Below are positions 14,141 to 27,875 of a stretch of DNA of 64,000 nt, one piece after another (position 1 is the first letter of the stretch; each line of letters starts with the position of its first letter). Both the position numbers and the translations under genes were made by a program. The stretch spans positions 73,762,532 through 73,826,531 of the forward strand of contig CM073591.1 in NCBI GenBank assembly GCA_037074705.1, read 5' to 3'. Origin of the DNA: Zhengitettix transpicula (taxonomy: Eukaryota; Arthropoda; Insecta; Orthoptera; Tetrigidae). Under the pieces are notes generated by a model. It ran no database searches. It was not told the origin of the DNA and saw only the letters and a program-made list of their open reading frames with translations.

Positions 14141-17100
14141 TATAGAATCACTAATTTAATATTTTATCCGTCTTATAAATATTTTTGAGAACTAATGAAA
14201 ACGGCAATAAATGTATAAACTAACCATTCTTAATGTATGCCTCTAAAGGAACATAAAAAAGTAATTTTTATGCTTCGACTAAATGCTGGCTCAGCTGGAG
14301 AAGTTATCACCCTACAAAATCCCTTTCGGTAAACGAAATGCTTAAAAGGCACTTCCAATCGTGCATCCTCGTCAGAGAATATCTGTTATTACGGTAATTC
14401 CAATAGCCACAAATTGTACGTTCCGCAAGTAATTGCTGGTTTTTTTTCAAGTTAACTGTTGTAAATTGATTGTTCTGGTTATTTCATAAATTGATGTGTT
14501 GAATTTTATGACATGAACAATTTAATAGCAATATCTACGAACATCACAAGGCAACGGTTTCGTGCTGAATCTCGTATTCGTCAATAAGGCAAGTCTCACA
14601 TTAATCACAATTTAAAAACCTAACTAAATTGAAATCCTAAACGTCAAATCCGTTTAACTATTAATGACAGTTTCCCAAATGGACAATAATTCATGTTACT
14701 TGCGTAAATACTTTCCACGTGCTGAATGTTCCAAATCCTGCATGAGGTCTAGAATTACCAATATATTTAGTATCTTCCAAATGTTTCAAATTGCGAAAAA
14801 AAATATTTAAACAATTAATTTCCTCATTAGATATGCATCTAGCCCATGTTTGAAGGTTCACTACGATTTTAATTACTGAATATTCTTGTTCTTTCAAAAA
14901 CAAATTTTTACGTTACAATAAAGAATCAAAGCATTGTTATAAAAACTTGAGTATTTTCCACCATTAACGAGAACCACAACGAGCCTGGTGAGATATTTTT
15001 AGTTATTGGCCCGGGTCCCGATGAGCTGCTCCAAGTATAAATCGCTCCAGCTTCCTGCCTCGGCAAAGATTCGCGAACACTTCTCGAATCTCAGGAAATA
15101 CCGCCGCAGAAAAGACGAAAAATTAAGTTTATAGGTTTCAATACGAAAAGTTTATTTTTCTCACAAAAATAGGGTACGTCTACTTCGTTCCAAAATACGC
15201 GATATTGTACAGACGTAGCTTGCATAGCCATTATTATTTTTATTATTTATTTTACCACGATAAATCTATGAAATTATATAAGCGATAGAATAGAGGCGTA
15301 AGTACATGGACCTGACTTCGAACTAAATTTATCAAGATACGTCTACAGTTAAGAGAAATTCAATTTTCAGCATGGAAAGAACCATTATTCAATCATAATT
15401 AGTTTTCAGAAACGTATCACAGCAATTACAACTTTGAATTCTGGTGCGCTCCACGGAACCGAAATCTTTGGTAAGTAGGCCTAAATTGTTTCGACCAATT
15501 TGGCAGTCATCAGTTTGGTTTTTCTGTAAATAATTCCAAAAAAAACAATACTCGAGTCTCCATAAAACCGTTTTTATATCAGGTAGCTTTCATACGGCCG
15601 TTTTTTGGTGGGGATTTTCAATTTGTTTTTTTATTATTTCACATTTATTGCAATGCCTCCGACTTTATGTTAAAAGAGTATTTGACCTGTATCAACCATA
15701 ATCATATGTAAAATAAATATAAACAGTTTTTTTAAATTTACAGTTCAGAATAAATTTACAGCCAAGTCTAAACATTAATTTCTATTTCAAATGAAAAAAA
15801 TCAAAAGGTTTTAGGTTAACTGACCACAAGACGTTTATGAAAAATAAACTGAAATCCTGTTCAGACAATTATTGATTGTCCCTTTTTAATAATAACCAGA
15901 CAAGTCACGGAAAATTTTGTTTACAATCTTTGTTTCTGTGTGGTTATATCAATGGAACTTTCGATCTTTGCGATTCCCAGAGTAAGATTCACTTAATACA
16001 TCTGCAATAATTACACTTGGTCTTTAAACCTTTTACGATAAGCCTAGAACCGTGAAACAAAACTCGCTTAGTATTTAACTTTCTTAAAAGCATTATTATG
16101 ACCTGAACTTTCAGTTTTAGTGGATCGTCTCCAGAAGAATAAGTAATTACGCAATTTCGTTGGATCATTTTCTCTGCCATATTACCCTCACTTCTACGAC
16201 AGATGAAACGGTCTTGCCGTTTTACGAAGAACCCAGAGAAGAGGGCAAAAGAAAACACTGGCCGTTTAGTTATTTTTAATCTAAAATAATATCATCGGGT
16301 GATGAATTTTTATAATTTATTTTATCACACAAGTTAAAATGTATCATACAATCACTTAAATACATATTAAAATATTATGGCAACAACTTGGTGATACATT
16401 TATACAAAATATAAAAAAACTAGAGTATGTAACTTTAAAAATCCAGGAAACACAACCAATTCCCTTCCCTTAACATTTTGTTACACCAAGTCTTTCATTT
16501 TTAAATAAAATAATTCTTATCGCATATATAGAACATTTGGCTTCTTGATCGTACTCAAATATCCACGTCTCATCTGCTTAAGTTTCACAAAGAAACCCCG
16601 ATGCGAACCCACTGATCACTATCCGAATCCGACATTACATCCAACTGTTAACCCACTGCGGCTGAGTCACTCAATTGAGTTGTCACCGGGTTCAAAGTGA
16701 AACACCTGCAAATCAATATGAAAAATAGTTCCTGATGTGCAGTAACAGATTCAGTTATTTTTTTTTGTCAATATCACCTCGTAAAGTAATGTATAGGATG
16801 ACGTTAGCAGGCACGACGTAGTTTCGCATCAGTCGTCCGGAAGTCTGAAATCGCTCAAAAGAAGTTGATCACCATATTATGAATTATACGATGGTCGTGA
16901 ACTATTTGTGGGCCATAGGAAGATAGATATAATTAAGAATTTCAAATATTTAGGATTTAAGTTAAATCAACATAAAGATTATTTTTGCAAAAAAATAACT
17001 AGAAAGCTGATTTTTATATTTCTAAGAAATATTTTTAGAAAAAAAATCTAAAACTTCGATATATAATCATGTTCCTCTGCCACTATTTAAAGATTTTTGT

Positions 17101-18224
17101 TCTGTGTTGTGTTGAGTTATGGATAAACGTTTTTAAAGGCTTAATAAGCTGCGAAATAGAGCGAAAAGAATGATTGTATGTGAAAATAAAAAAATCCATT
17201 GTAACCATATTGCTACGAGACATGAATTAATTGTGTTTTCGAGATTTTATAAAGTTCCGTTCTCTAGTTTTCTTGTACAAATGTTTTGTTGATGGCATAT
17301 TTTAAGTATTTAAGTTATGATAGAAACCTATAGAATGTTAGAAGTAATGTTGAACTTGACACGTCTATGGCCAGGTTGGAGTTTTTAAAGAAATAGTATA
17401 TTTGATAAAGGGTTAAGAGAAATATCCAGTTGCGAAATTAAATTCGAAATTGTGATACTTGTTAGTAAAATTAAAGTAGTCAATTAGATACTTATTTTCA
17501 TGTGATTGAAAATTGAAAGTGGGGTTTCGAGACTCGGTTAATAAGTAGATTTTGTTAATTATATTAAATATTATAAAAACTGTCACTGCACTCATTTCAT
17601 CAAGTGAGTTTCAGTTAACAACAAAATTCAAGCCTACATGAAAATGATTAATCTTTACTGTGAAATATAAAGAACCTGAAATAATCAATGTAAAATAAAT
17701 AAGTGTATTAAGTAGTCGCTAATGACCTAGAAGTTGATGCGACTCAAAATCAAATAAATTTTAACGATGAGGAAAAGGAGACACGGAATAAACCATGAGA
17801 CACGATGTCAAGTTGATCTTGAGTTTCGTCTGAATATAACATTCATAAGAAAAAGCGCACATATTAAGAAGTGCAAAATAATTATTTCAAACATGATTGT
17901 ATAGGTTCTTATGCGAACTCCGTGTGTTTCGGCCTGGACGGGACATCAGGGCAAGCAATGTGAAGGTCGGAATTGGACGTGGCCCAACCTTGTACTGGAC
18001 TGAGCATTGTTTCTTGGAGGCTGCCACAGGAAGAGGCGTTTTCCCGCTCACTCGACTATGAAGTGTCTACAAGCTGCACGAACACACAGACCTGCCAATT
18101 AGGCCGTCTCGACGTGGCTCTCCGCACCTGCTTACCCAACCTGTGGTCACGATTCGGACGGAAGTTTATTTTGTTTGAATGCAATCAGCGGCTTTTGTGT
18201 TTTCAATAGCTTAATTTAGCATAA

Positions 18225-18365
18225 AATATGGGTATGGCGTAACTGGTCTACGACGCGCAACAGCTGGACAAAATGGCATGGTAGTTTACGGACCTGACTT
18301 CCAAAATCCAAGGTCACGGTTTCGAACGTGACATGGAATACTTATATTTGCAAATGAGTAGAGGA
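18225..18365 (+). mobile_element. Possible decayed tRNA-derived SINE
   Basis: TGGCGTAACTGGTCTACG resembles an A box, and AGGTCACGGTTTCGAACGTG contains a B box with one inserted T about 75 bases later. Other SINE hallmarks are absent. Confidence 0.3.
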
Positions 18366-20047
18366 TTCACCCAATTTTTTTTTCTATAAGCGACTGAACA
18401 AGAATTTCATGCCACGAAATTGTTGGAAAATAATTTTGTCCCTAATTTCCAAACCGTGTATAATATTTTTAAAGAGACAATGGTGCTAGAAATAGAATTC
18501 TATCAATAAAGAGAAGCTTATTCAGTGGCAAAGAGAAGCCCATGATTGTTTACACAGTTTTCACAATACAATTCTACACAATAGATATTTGGCAAGACAG
18601 ACTGTGCTAACTCTAAAGTGGATCAACGGACCTCGTGGACCATCGCCGTATTTTCGACCGGCACTGCTTTCTTTGCCAGTAAGTAAGAATAGCCATACCT
18701 TGTGGTCTTAAAGTACGATATAATAGAATACCTCTTACGTGTTTTTGACAGCGGTTGTGGGGATTGAGCCAAGGATGTTGAACGTCGTAGGCTGTGACGT
18801 AACAACCGTGGCGGAAAGGATACTCCGCGGCACTTAGAAGAATACTTTGGTGACTTTAGAGCCTACGAACATAGATTTCGTCATGTTTGTTGAACAACCC
18901 TTCAAACGTCAAATTTCACAGTATGAATTCTGAAATTCCTTTTCATGCTTCGTAATAGGGAGATTATTTTCGAAAACTCGCCCTTATAGCTTCAGTAGTT
19001 TTAGCTATACGATGATACGTGTGAGACAGTTACTCATTTCATATAAAGAGCCTATAGATACATAAATAATAGTATAAAATATTGACAGTGTTTAGAATTA
19101 TAGTATATGCTCAATTTTAAAAAAAACATCTGTTTTTCATAATGAATTCAATTATTAAAAATAATCTGTTACAAAGTAAAATCAACAACAAACGATTGTC
19201 TTAACCTATATCTTTAAATTTTTTATTACAGAATCTCTGACATGAGTCATCTTCGTTCTCATCATTGGATCTCATATTTACCTTCTGATATCAGTTCATC
19301 AATATCTTCTGTTCGACTAAGACGTACAGGCAGGTCGAAACGTAACAATTTTAAGTTTCAAAAATATTTTAATGAATGTAACACTAGTATAAATATTTGA
19401 GTGTCAAATTCCTCCTATACATCAGCAAAAGTGCAGCCAACGTTAATTAACGTACGCTCAGACCGAACAATACACTGTGATGTTTCGGTAAAGATTTTCG
19501 ATTGCTCGTTAGATGATAATTGAAATACCGTACATGACTGAATTAATAAAATGAGAAATCATTTGAATTTTATTTTTTCAAGCTGAATAATGTTTTAACA
19601 TTTTTGTATTCAATAAATAAATAAATATAATGGTCAAACAGTCATAAATGGTTTGAAAATGCAATTAATACAATTATAATAATGTAATAAAAATAAGTTT
19701 TGGTCTAATTTGGTACTTCACCAGGTGATCAAGAGTTGAAAAAAATAAAAGATGAGGCCTTAATGATTACTATTCGATCTAAAATTTCTTCAATGATGTT
19801 GATTATTTTGATACTAAAATTCCAAGAGAACATATTTTAGCTTGTGTTGAAAAAAATGTTAATATAAATTCTATATAACAAACGCTAACTTACAATTTGA
19901 TATATTTATTGTGCTATTATATGTCATTATAATATCAATATTAAATTTTCGTATACGATTTCAAATGAACCTTCATATGTATTTATTATTTAATGAACGC
20001 AGGCTTTCCCTGTGAATAGGTTTAATAAATGATTCTTTATGTCAAAA

Positions 20048-20112
20048 CATAACGTTTCCGCAACTGTTAGCCTACCTGACGACGGCGATGATGATTATCG
20101 CAGAAACGTTGA
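20048..20112 (+). repeat. Small hairpin element with CTGACGA...GAAACGTT core
   Basis: CTGACGA (20076-20082) is followed by a GCGAT/ATCGC stem with a 7-base loop (20085-20101) and then GAAACGTT (20103-20110). An inverted AACGTTTCCGC lies at 20050-20060. The layout resembles that of the repeats at 7.7, 38.8 and 44.2 kb. The nature of the element is unknown. Confidence 0.45.
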
Positions 20113-21464
20113 CCTGGTTAATTAATTGAAAATAATTTATGAAATTGTATAAATTATCTATATGACGGTAATCACTGTATCAGAGTCGTAACAGGAGTAA
20201 ATGTCCGGTTATCATTCAATAACATGTGACTCGCATCGTATCAATCATTTAAAACGCTGTAGTTGAAACTGTAAACTCCGTTGTTCCTGGTCGTATCTGA
20301 AGTCTCCAGAAGTTCTATCTGAAGCAGGTAATCGCTTGTTAGCTTTGTGTGTTTGGACTGCTGATAAACACACTCAACACTGGGGCAGCCTGCTGCTGCA
20401 ACGCGCTCTCGACAAAAATTTATTCCGGACATGTTTCGCATCTCAGAAGAAATGTGTGACCTACAGCCCCATGTGAACGAGTTTTGGCCAAGAATGTCGC
20501 GAATGAACACGTTCTTGAATTAGGAGGAAATAAATTCGCAGCGTTCAGTTAAAATGTAAATATCTTGCATAAGTTTCACAGAGACCGTTATGATCAACAT
20601 GCAGGTTCTGGAGGAAAGTGTGCCGACTGGCAAACATAGCATTGCAAACCCGTGTGCGAGCAAACGGAGTGTAACGTCAAACCATGAAGTCTGATCCAAA
20701 ATATATACAATGTGTCACGAAAGTAGGATCCAATTTTTGTTCCTACCAAAATAGCTAATGGATTCTGGGAACCAAAAGAAAATTTAGGAACATCCTGTTC
20801 CTACATATATAAAAATCAGTAGTCTTGTAAGCCATTTTAAGAATGATAAACATATTTTTTAATGTGTCAAATTATTCTAAATAAGTAGTTTTTACTTCAT
20901 AAGGAAAGCAATTTTATAAGTACATTAAAGTGGAGCCATTTTCATGACTAATATTTCGTCTTTCGGTCATATAATACGTAAGTACAAATGAAGGAGACTA
21001 ACCCATTTCATTTTCCATTAATGGCATTACATAATTCTCTGAGGACAATGAAAACTCCTTGGTAATATCACCAAGTCTCTCTCAAAGTCATCATCAGTTT
21101 TCAATCGACCGTAAAAGTCACAAGTAAAATTAATTTGTTCTCGCGCTGGTCTTTATTCAGCGCAGTTCATGAACTGTTCCGTAATATTTAGAAGAAGAAA
21201 AAAATTCGTTTATACTTCAAATTTCCTGCAAATACTAAACATAATTATACTTAAAGAGTTTAAGTTTTTTTAAATAAATACTGATATATTATTTTATTAT
21301 GAACCCCAATGTTTTTATCAGTCCCCTATTTTATTAAGAAAAATTAATTCATCATTTTTTAATTTATTTAGTTTTGAAATTGGAGGCTTCTAGAATATTG
21401 CAATATAATTTTGTGCAGAGGAAGAAAAAAGATTTCACTACATATTTACAACTTAACAAGAATC

Positions 21465-21491
21465 ATATATATATATATATATATATATATA
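21465..21491. repeat. (AT)n microsatellite
   Basis: An uninterrupted alternating A/T run of about 27 bases. Confidence 0.9.
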
Positions 21492-24400
21492 AACAAAACA
21501 TTAATTTTGAACTGTCAAAATGACCCATATATTTTGTTTACTAAACACTCTTTCAATTTAACCAAAAAATTTATTTTTTCCCTCGTAGAATCTGCAAGAC
21601 ATGAGTGTATCGGTTTCCTGCAATGTCTTACACGACATTTTGGAAAATTAATATTAATGTTCTGTCAAATAATTTCTTATATATGGGATTCCTGTTAAAT
21701 TGTAAATGAGTTCCGTAAAATTGTTTTCTTTCTCTGTACAGATTACTATGGCATTATTGCCGAAATTTCAAAATTCGAAATTAAATTATTTTAAAATGGA
21801 AAACATCTTACATAAATTTCTGAGGTTCTCATCAACTATTTTACGTTAAACAATGCAAATTACGGCTCACGCATATGATTTTTTTACTTCAAAAATCGGA
21901 TGTAGGAATTGTGAAAGGTAGGATAAAAATTATTCCGGGTTCCAATGAACGTAACTATGTTAATGTTGTATTTAGACTTAAATTTCATCGAGGTTTTAAA
22001 GTCTCAATGTTTAAATAATTGGAACGGTAACAGAGAACGTAACGTTCTGTTTGTAAGCACATTCAAAGATTATTTTCCTAACTTCTGTGTTAACACCAAC
22101 CATTCGCGCTTATTAGCGCCTCTATAAATAGGTTTGAATAATTACACACGTCAATAAAAATTGTTTGTGTTTTTCCATTCACATTCTAGACTTCCGTATT
22201 GCGTATCGTAACGTCGTATCAGAACCGTTACGGTGCTTATTTCAAGAAGCTGAATGAAATCAGCAATAGGCGAGTATAAAATACATTGAAGAGCTCATGT
22301 GTAATTCACGTAGTAAACGTGAGAAAGTTCTACATCAATATGGGCAATAACTGTTCTGCGGCCTCATAAAAAACTTCGGATATTTTAATTAATCGAGAAA
22401 CGGCTGTCAAAGTCGAGTATTTTTGAACCGAACCACTCATAATGTAATCAGACAAACTGTTTTCATTTGGTCAACCAAGATAACAGAAAGTATACCTCCA
22501 AATTAATCCTTTAAGGTCTAAATGTTTTTCAGTTTGATACCGTATGAACTTATGTGAGTTCTGTTTAAAATTTTGTTATTTGGAATTTTTATTCTCCGAC
22601 GGGTAGAATGGGAAAGTTGAGGAATAAGGCGAGGAAGGAAGTGACTAGAGAATTTGAAAAGCGGTAACAACATTTTAAATTAATACAGAGGCTGAGATAG
22701 TCTAGTTTATAGGATCGTATTCAGTGTGGGTCTTCACAGTCATTGCTCTAAGATATTAAAATTGTAAACAGAGTTGATGTTCGAATCATACGAATTTCTT
22801 CTATTCGGTTTCTTCTTTTGTTTTTTGAACAAATCTCTACAAACATTCATGATTACGCTCTATAAAATGTGCGTGTCAGGCAGATAAATATTATTCCACA
22901 GTCAACAAACTTCAAATTGATATCTGCTTATCAATTTGTTGCGTTTTTTGCATTGAATTTCTTATGGGTCTGTCCATGTTCTAATTACCTTGCCCTCCAA
23001 GCAAACCTAAAAATTTTCGTAGAGTGATAAACGCATAACAAAGATATTTTGTATAAATTGTTTTCGATTTGATTGATTATGTAAAGTGAATCGTGATTCC
23101 CGCGACTGCAACGCAACGTATGCATCCCGCTCGACGGTAGGGTATGGCTTAAAGTAAAGATCAAAGGATTAGAAGTCTAGATAAATACTGTTCATGTCCG
23201 GAAATTATTCTTTGTATTACATAGCCGAATTATGTGTTAAAAATATGAAATGTAAACGTTGCACGTGACATAGGACTGTAGATTAAAAATTATCAGGGGA
23301 CGTTTAAGTGTAGTAGATACCGTGACGATGGAACGTAAATTACAGATTGTCGCTGGCCTTGAATAAACAATGAAAAAATCAACAACACGTTACCGAATAT
23401 ATCGTATCCTCATCGGTCTGACTTTTCCAAGGTCACTTAAAGGTGGTTTTATGAAAAACAGATTTACAAGGAAGCATGTGTGTTTTACAGACAAGTTAGT
23501 TATATAAACGAGTAGATGAACCAAGTTTACAGATGTGTCATATTTTAAAGAGTCGGCTTCATAACATAAATTTACGTTTAACACTGTCTATCATAACATC
23601 CAATATTTCCCTATCTTAATAACAATGGCCACAAACCTCTCGTGGATTCTTTTATCAACCAAACCTATCTTGAGACCGTACATAGAAATATACATGCATA
23701 TGTGTATATACACTGAATATGTTTCTGTTCCTGTATATGTATTGTCTTGTTAGAATAATCCATTCTTTTTGCGCAGCCGAGGATGAGTACAGAAGACTTT
23801 GAGAATTAATTATAGTTGGTGCCACGAAAATGTAGTACCAAGAACAAGTAGCTAACCTCCCCGGTGATGCCAAATTGTGCACGCCCCTCACTACCCAATG
23901 ACCCAGTTAGTCCCATGTGCCTATTATTGGACAAAACAATGTTTGGCAACTCATCCGGAAGACTCCGTGACCTTGATGTTACATTTTCGCGGCATCGATT
24001 ATAGTGTAATTTCAAATAATCATCCATGGTCTTTTGGAGAAAATATAATGAAAGACAAAGAAGGAAACTTCTTTAACAACGAGAAATTCTTTTCGTGTTC
24101 ATGTATTAAAGGGAGGAACGCGGTCCATATCGTGCATTATTAAATTTAAAATCTATTCGTAACGCAAAATACTAATATAAAATTTATAATATTTTTGTGA
24201 GAACAGTAAATTTTAATTTTGCATTGTGTCTGTGACCAGGTAACTAATTGATTAATAACAGTAATAATGAACAATTTGCTGCTGAAATCAATTTCATCTT
24301 CTCATCTAGCACGTGATGTAAATTATCAAACATTTTATTAATGTGTTAGTTTCTTATAAAGACTATCAACGTCACTCGTGCGGTATCCTTAGTTAATAAT

Positions 24401-24790
24401 TTATTGAGTTTAACATGAAAGAGGGAAACAAAGGTTTAATAGTCATTCATCAATACTTTAATGATTACTTTGATTATATGCTAAAAATGTTTCAATATTA
24501 AAACTACTTGTTATTGTAACTCTATAAAGGTCTCGTGTGGTAACACTTTTAAAATTACCACAAGACAGCAACTATCATCTCATCAACTCAACATAATTAA
24601 AGAAACAATACCTCAAGCTAAACGTGAAAAATGAAGAGAAATATAACAGGAAAAATGAAAAATTATATGATATATTGCATTTTCTTGCGCAGGGGACTCG
24701 CTGTAGGGGGGAAAAAACAGGGAGACTACGCGTCTAGCAAATATTATGCTCAAGTTCCTTATCAACAGCAATAAAAAAAAACCTGCTTAC

Positions 24791-24964
24791 CTGAGCGAAC
24801 TGGGACGTGATGCGGTTGTATTCGTCCTGGTACTGCTTTCGTGCACGTCGCTTCTCTACGTAGATATTGTTAAGTGCTTCAAGGGACTGGGATTCCACTG
24901 CGTCCGCGTTCTGTTTCAGCAGCTTAGCCACGTTCTCCATCTCCTCCATCATTGCCCGCCAAGC
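24791..24964 (-). CDS. Fps85D: Fps/FER-type tyrosine kinase, coding exon 2 (F-BAR domain continued)
   Basis: This internal exon encodes 58 residues that continue the F-BAR domain started at 45 kb. It begins AWRAMMEEMENVAKLLKQ and ends YNRITSQFAQ. The middle, NNIYVEKRRARKQYQDEY, corresponds to the conserved FER segment in which basic residues precede a Y-containing helix, after the SW-L dipeptide region (SKSW in FER, AQ|AW here). Splice signals are canonical: TTGTGCAG before GCTTGG at the 5' side and CAG|GTAAGC at the 3' side. The exon is 174 bp and phase 0 at both ends, so joining it to exon 1 gives 129 continuous residues without a stop. The next exon should complete the F-BAR domain, but I found no candidate between 24790 and position 1. 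The SH2 and kinase exons therefore lie outside the window. Confidence 0.88.
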
Positions 24965-25434
24965 CTGCACAATAAATGACGGAAATCAGTCATCTTTACG
25001 TAATAATCAATTAATCAGCAAATATTTCCTGTTTGTGACAGATGAATATAATCAAGGACCACCTCATTCCACTTTTCGTCTTTATCGGCGAGACTCAGTC
25101 AGATAATTTCTTCATTGATCTCAAAGCAAGTAACTGTAATCTAAACCGCAGCAAACAACTCGTTATCTTTTCCAACTTCTCCTTCCTAGCATGCGGATAA
25201 CCTTCTAAATTTCAGGTAAAGTGAAGGTAAAAAGGAAGGATTTCTATTTAAATATACGCGTTTTACTTACAGCAGATAATAAAAGGTAAAACAGAAAGGT
25301 TACCCAAATTACCAGTTCTTTATGCAGCTGATTTTATTAATAATAGTTCATTTTCATTAACGCTATTTTAAAAGTATTCAATCATAATTAATCCCTCCTT
25401 TTCTACAAAATTAACATACTTTTATTTGACAATA

Positions 25435-25438
25435 AATA

Positions 25439-25474
<36 letters not shown>

Positions 25475-25475
25475 A
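25435..25475. repeat. (AT)n microsatellite with one interruption
   Basis: An alternating A/T run of about 40 bases broken once by ATACAT. Confidence 0.9.
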
Positions 25476-26104
25476 TAATTGTGCGTGTGTTTACCGGGGT
25501 TATGGGAAACCCTGCGTTGTATTCAAGGCCTATAGAATTATTCAATATGTAACGTCGAATGTCAAAGTATAAAATAATCGAATGAACATAACCAATTTCA
25601 GTTTAAATTATCATTATTATGAATTTCTATAGTTGAAAAGTAAATTAGGTGAAATACAGTACAAATAATATTTTAAAAAAATTAATGTATATAATGACGA
25701 AAAATTAATGTAAATGAAAAACTTGAACAATAAATTATTATTGAAATTATAAAAAATTAATAATAAGAAGAAAATTTCTCTTCAATATCCGCTAGAACGA
25801 AGTGATCCGTGTCTTAAACCCGACCGTTTCGCCCCAGTTACTTAATACTGATTCCCTGAATAAATATAAAGGAATTTGTATTTACTAAACTGATAGAGTT
25901 ATCATGTTTCTGGTATCGACTGTATACGAAACAAGTAAATGTAATTAAACTTAAACTTCAGTTTCGAACATAACACAGTAATACATAATTACGCAATGCC
26001 TTCATAGGTTCATGAACACTTTTTAGTTGTCAAAGTTAACATTTTAAATATGAAAAAGAAAACAAAGAACATATCAATTTTAGAGGGTAACTAATGTTTT
26101 AACT

Positions 26105-26116
26105 CCCCCCCCCCCC
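26105..26116. repeat. Poly-C run
   Basis: Twelve consecutive C in an AT-rich context. Similar runs occur at 35665-35678 (C), around 42721-42736 (C, interrupted) and 43999-44014 (G, interrupted). Such runs are prone to sequencing and assembly error. Confidence 0.85.
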
Positions 26117-26513
26117 TTAAAAGATACAAAATCCTATTGTTCGTTAATAATTTACTGTCCAATTTATGGGTAGCATAAAGTTTTAACCTTAGTATTCAGA
26201 GACAGCTTTCAAACAATTGACTGGACGGAGACCAATTTTAAGTATCAAGAGAGTAATATATATTTACTTCATTAAGCTTCTCTCAGAAACTCTCGAAATG
26301 TCTGACAGAATGAAATGTTTCGAAGTATGTGCATACTTTCGCGTTTTCTAAATATTATACACACAGTATTATTTACGTTGTATATTTCCGATTCCATAGA
26401 TACTTTAAATAACGGGGAATCGAAGTTATAAAATCTTAAAATTAATTAATTCTTATACATTCTCAGTTATCGAAACCGTGAAATCTGAATCAGAGCTAAA
26501 GTTTTATTTACGA

Positions 26514-26579
26514 TCGTTAATGTAGCAATTGATTCAGTCTTACACATCGTTAATGTAGCAAGTGATTCGTTGTTACGCA
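26514..26579 (+). repeat. Tandem repeat, two units of 33 bp
   Basis: TCGTTAATGTAGCAA is repeated exactly 33 bases apart, followed by GTGATTCG/TTGATTCA variants and TTAC at the same offset. Confidence 0.75.
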
Positions 26580-26844
26580 CAATTTCCATATTCAGATACA
26601 AGGAAATAACTTAGCGAACCAGGTACTAGATTTTCGTGGTAGTTTTGAAAACGAACACTGTGAATCAATAGTAAGGGGCGTTGAATTGGATTTTTTAGAG
26701 TATTAACAACGATTTTTTAATATTTTATTAAACATAATAATATTAAAAAGAAGAAAATGGAGAAAGAATAATTTACGAAAATTTATACGTTAATGCTCTC
26801 TGTTTCTAAGGGTAATTCCTAGTTCATCTATCTGTGGTCGGGAT

Positions 26845-27347
26845 TTAATAGTAACAGTAGGAGAGATACGAAGGGGCTACCTTTGGGGATGCCTTTTCCT
26901 CTTCGTTTTTGAACTAAGGTTCCCACAAGGCCGAGGCACCTCGGCCTGTTCTGAGAGGTGTATGTTCCGGGGTCACAGATCTTGGGTAAGAAATGTCCTC
27001 TATTCCCATTGGATTGTCGGCCAGCTGCCTCCTAAACTGGTCGAGGCACGGAGAAGGGAATGCTGCGTCCCCACAGCAAACTCCTCTCCCGCTATGGGAA
27101 GGGCGTGGGACAAGTACCCAATGCCCGACCTACCTGATGCAGGTTTTTCTAGGGTTTTCCCTGCATTTCTTTAGGCGAATGCCGGGTAGGATCCTTAAAA
27201 TATAGCCCGGGGGCCCTAGTTAACCCTTGGCTACCTTCCTCTACCCTTCCGCATCCCCCTTTCAAATCCCTTCCTATGCTATTAAAGGGGAGTTGCCCAA
27301 CGTGGATTACCCTCATGTAGCCTGCTGCCCTAAAAAAGGAAATAACA
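26845..27347 (+). repeat. GC-rich interspersed repeat (family A), copy 1
   Basis: First of five same-strand copies of a roughly 0.4-0.5 kb GC-rich unit. Shared blocks in order: AAGGGGCTACCTTTGGGGAT, GAACTAAGGTTCCCACAAG, GAGAGGTGTATGTTC, GGTCACAGA, CGGCCAGCTGCCTCCTAAAC, GGGACAAGTACC, ATGCAGGTTTTTCTAGGGTT, TAGGATCCTTAAA, GCCCGGGGGCCCTAGTTAAC and a CCCTAAAAAA end. The final A-run suggests retroposition in the plus direction. It is followed directly by copy 2; TTAATAGTAAC-like sequence recurs at 26845, 27348 and 27876, at each unit boundary. No known protein domain was recognised in either strand. Confidence 0.85.
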
Positions 27348-27875
27348 TTAATAGTAACAAGGAGCATTCTCTCGCAGGTAAACCTTCCCAGAGAGCTCTG
27401 GCGGGGGCTACCTTTGGGGATGCCTTAACAACTCTCTGGGTTTTTTTTGAACTAAGGTTCCACATGCCGAGGCACCTAGGTCTGTTTTGAGAGGTGTATG
27501 TTGCGGGGTCACAGACGGTAAGAGTTGTCCGCTATTCCTATTGGAATAGTCGGCCAGCTGTCTCCTAAACTGGCCAAGGCATGGCGAGGATAAGCTGCGA
27601 CCCCACGGCAGACCCCTCTCCCGCCATCGGAAGGGCGAGGGACAAGTACCAAATGCCCGATCTACCTGTTGCAGGTTTTTATAGGGTTTATCCTGCATTA
27701 TTTTTAGGCGGGGTAGGATCCTTAAACTATAGCCCGGGGGCCCTAGTAACCCTTGGCTACCTTCCTCCATCTTTCCGCATCCCCCTTTCAAGTCACTTTT
27801 CTATGCTATAAGAGGGGAGTTGCCACTGTGTGGATTACCCTATATATAGCCTGTCTACACCCAAAAAACAAAAAA
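27348..27875 (+). repeat. GC-rich interspersed repeat (family A), copy 2
   Basis: Tandem neighbour of copy 1, with the same block order and an ACACCCAAAAAACAAAAAA end. It carries a fuller 5' part (GGAGCATTCTCTCGCAGG) that reappears at the start of copy 5, so copy 1 and others are shorter at the 5' side. Confidence 0.85.

Larger units (their letters stand above)
1..24790 (-). other. Probable intron 2 of the Fps/FER-type kinase gene (continues past the window)
   Basis: A GTAAGC donor at 24790 opens an intron for which I found no acceptor-plus-F-BAR exon before position 1, so this stretch is probably intronic on the minus strand. It is AT-rich and mostly featureless. Items inside are listed separately: SINEs (3.2, 12.1 and possibly 18.2 kb), a GAAACGTT repeat copy (7.5 kb), an unassigned exon-like island (8.74-8.95 kb), a fold-back element (9.9 kb), a tandem duplication (13.9 kb), a small hairpin element (20.05 kb) and (AT)n tracts. 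GC-richer patches without an assignable product lie near 1390-1780, 2510-2900, 12780-12980, 17930-18180 and 20300-20510. In 3400-7400, 14200-17900 and 20600-24700 I see nothing beyond AT-rich sequence. Intron status depends on the missing exons and is inferred. Confidence 0.5.

Noticed and set aside
20241..20510. Minus-strand 89-codon frame tested as the next F-BAR exon of the kinase
   Set aside because: The peptide does not match the expected F-BAR continuation and no phase-0 acceptor-donor pair fits.
27408..27791. 127-codon minus-strand frame
   Set aside because: Lies wholly in the family A repeat and is not preserved as an open frame across its other copies.
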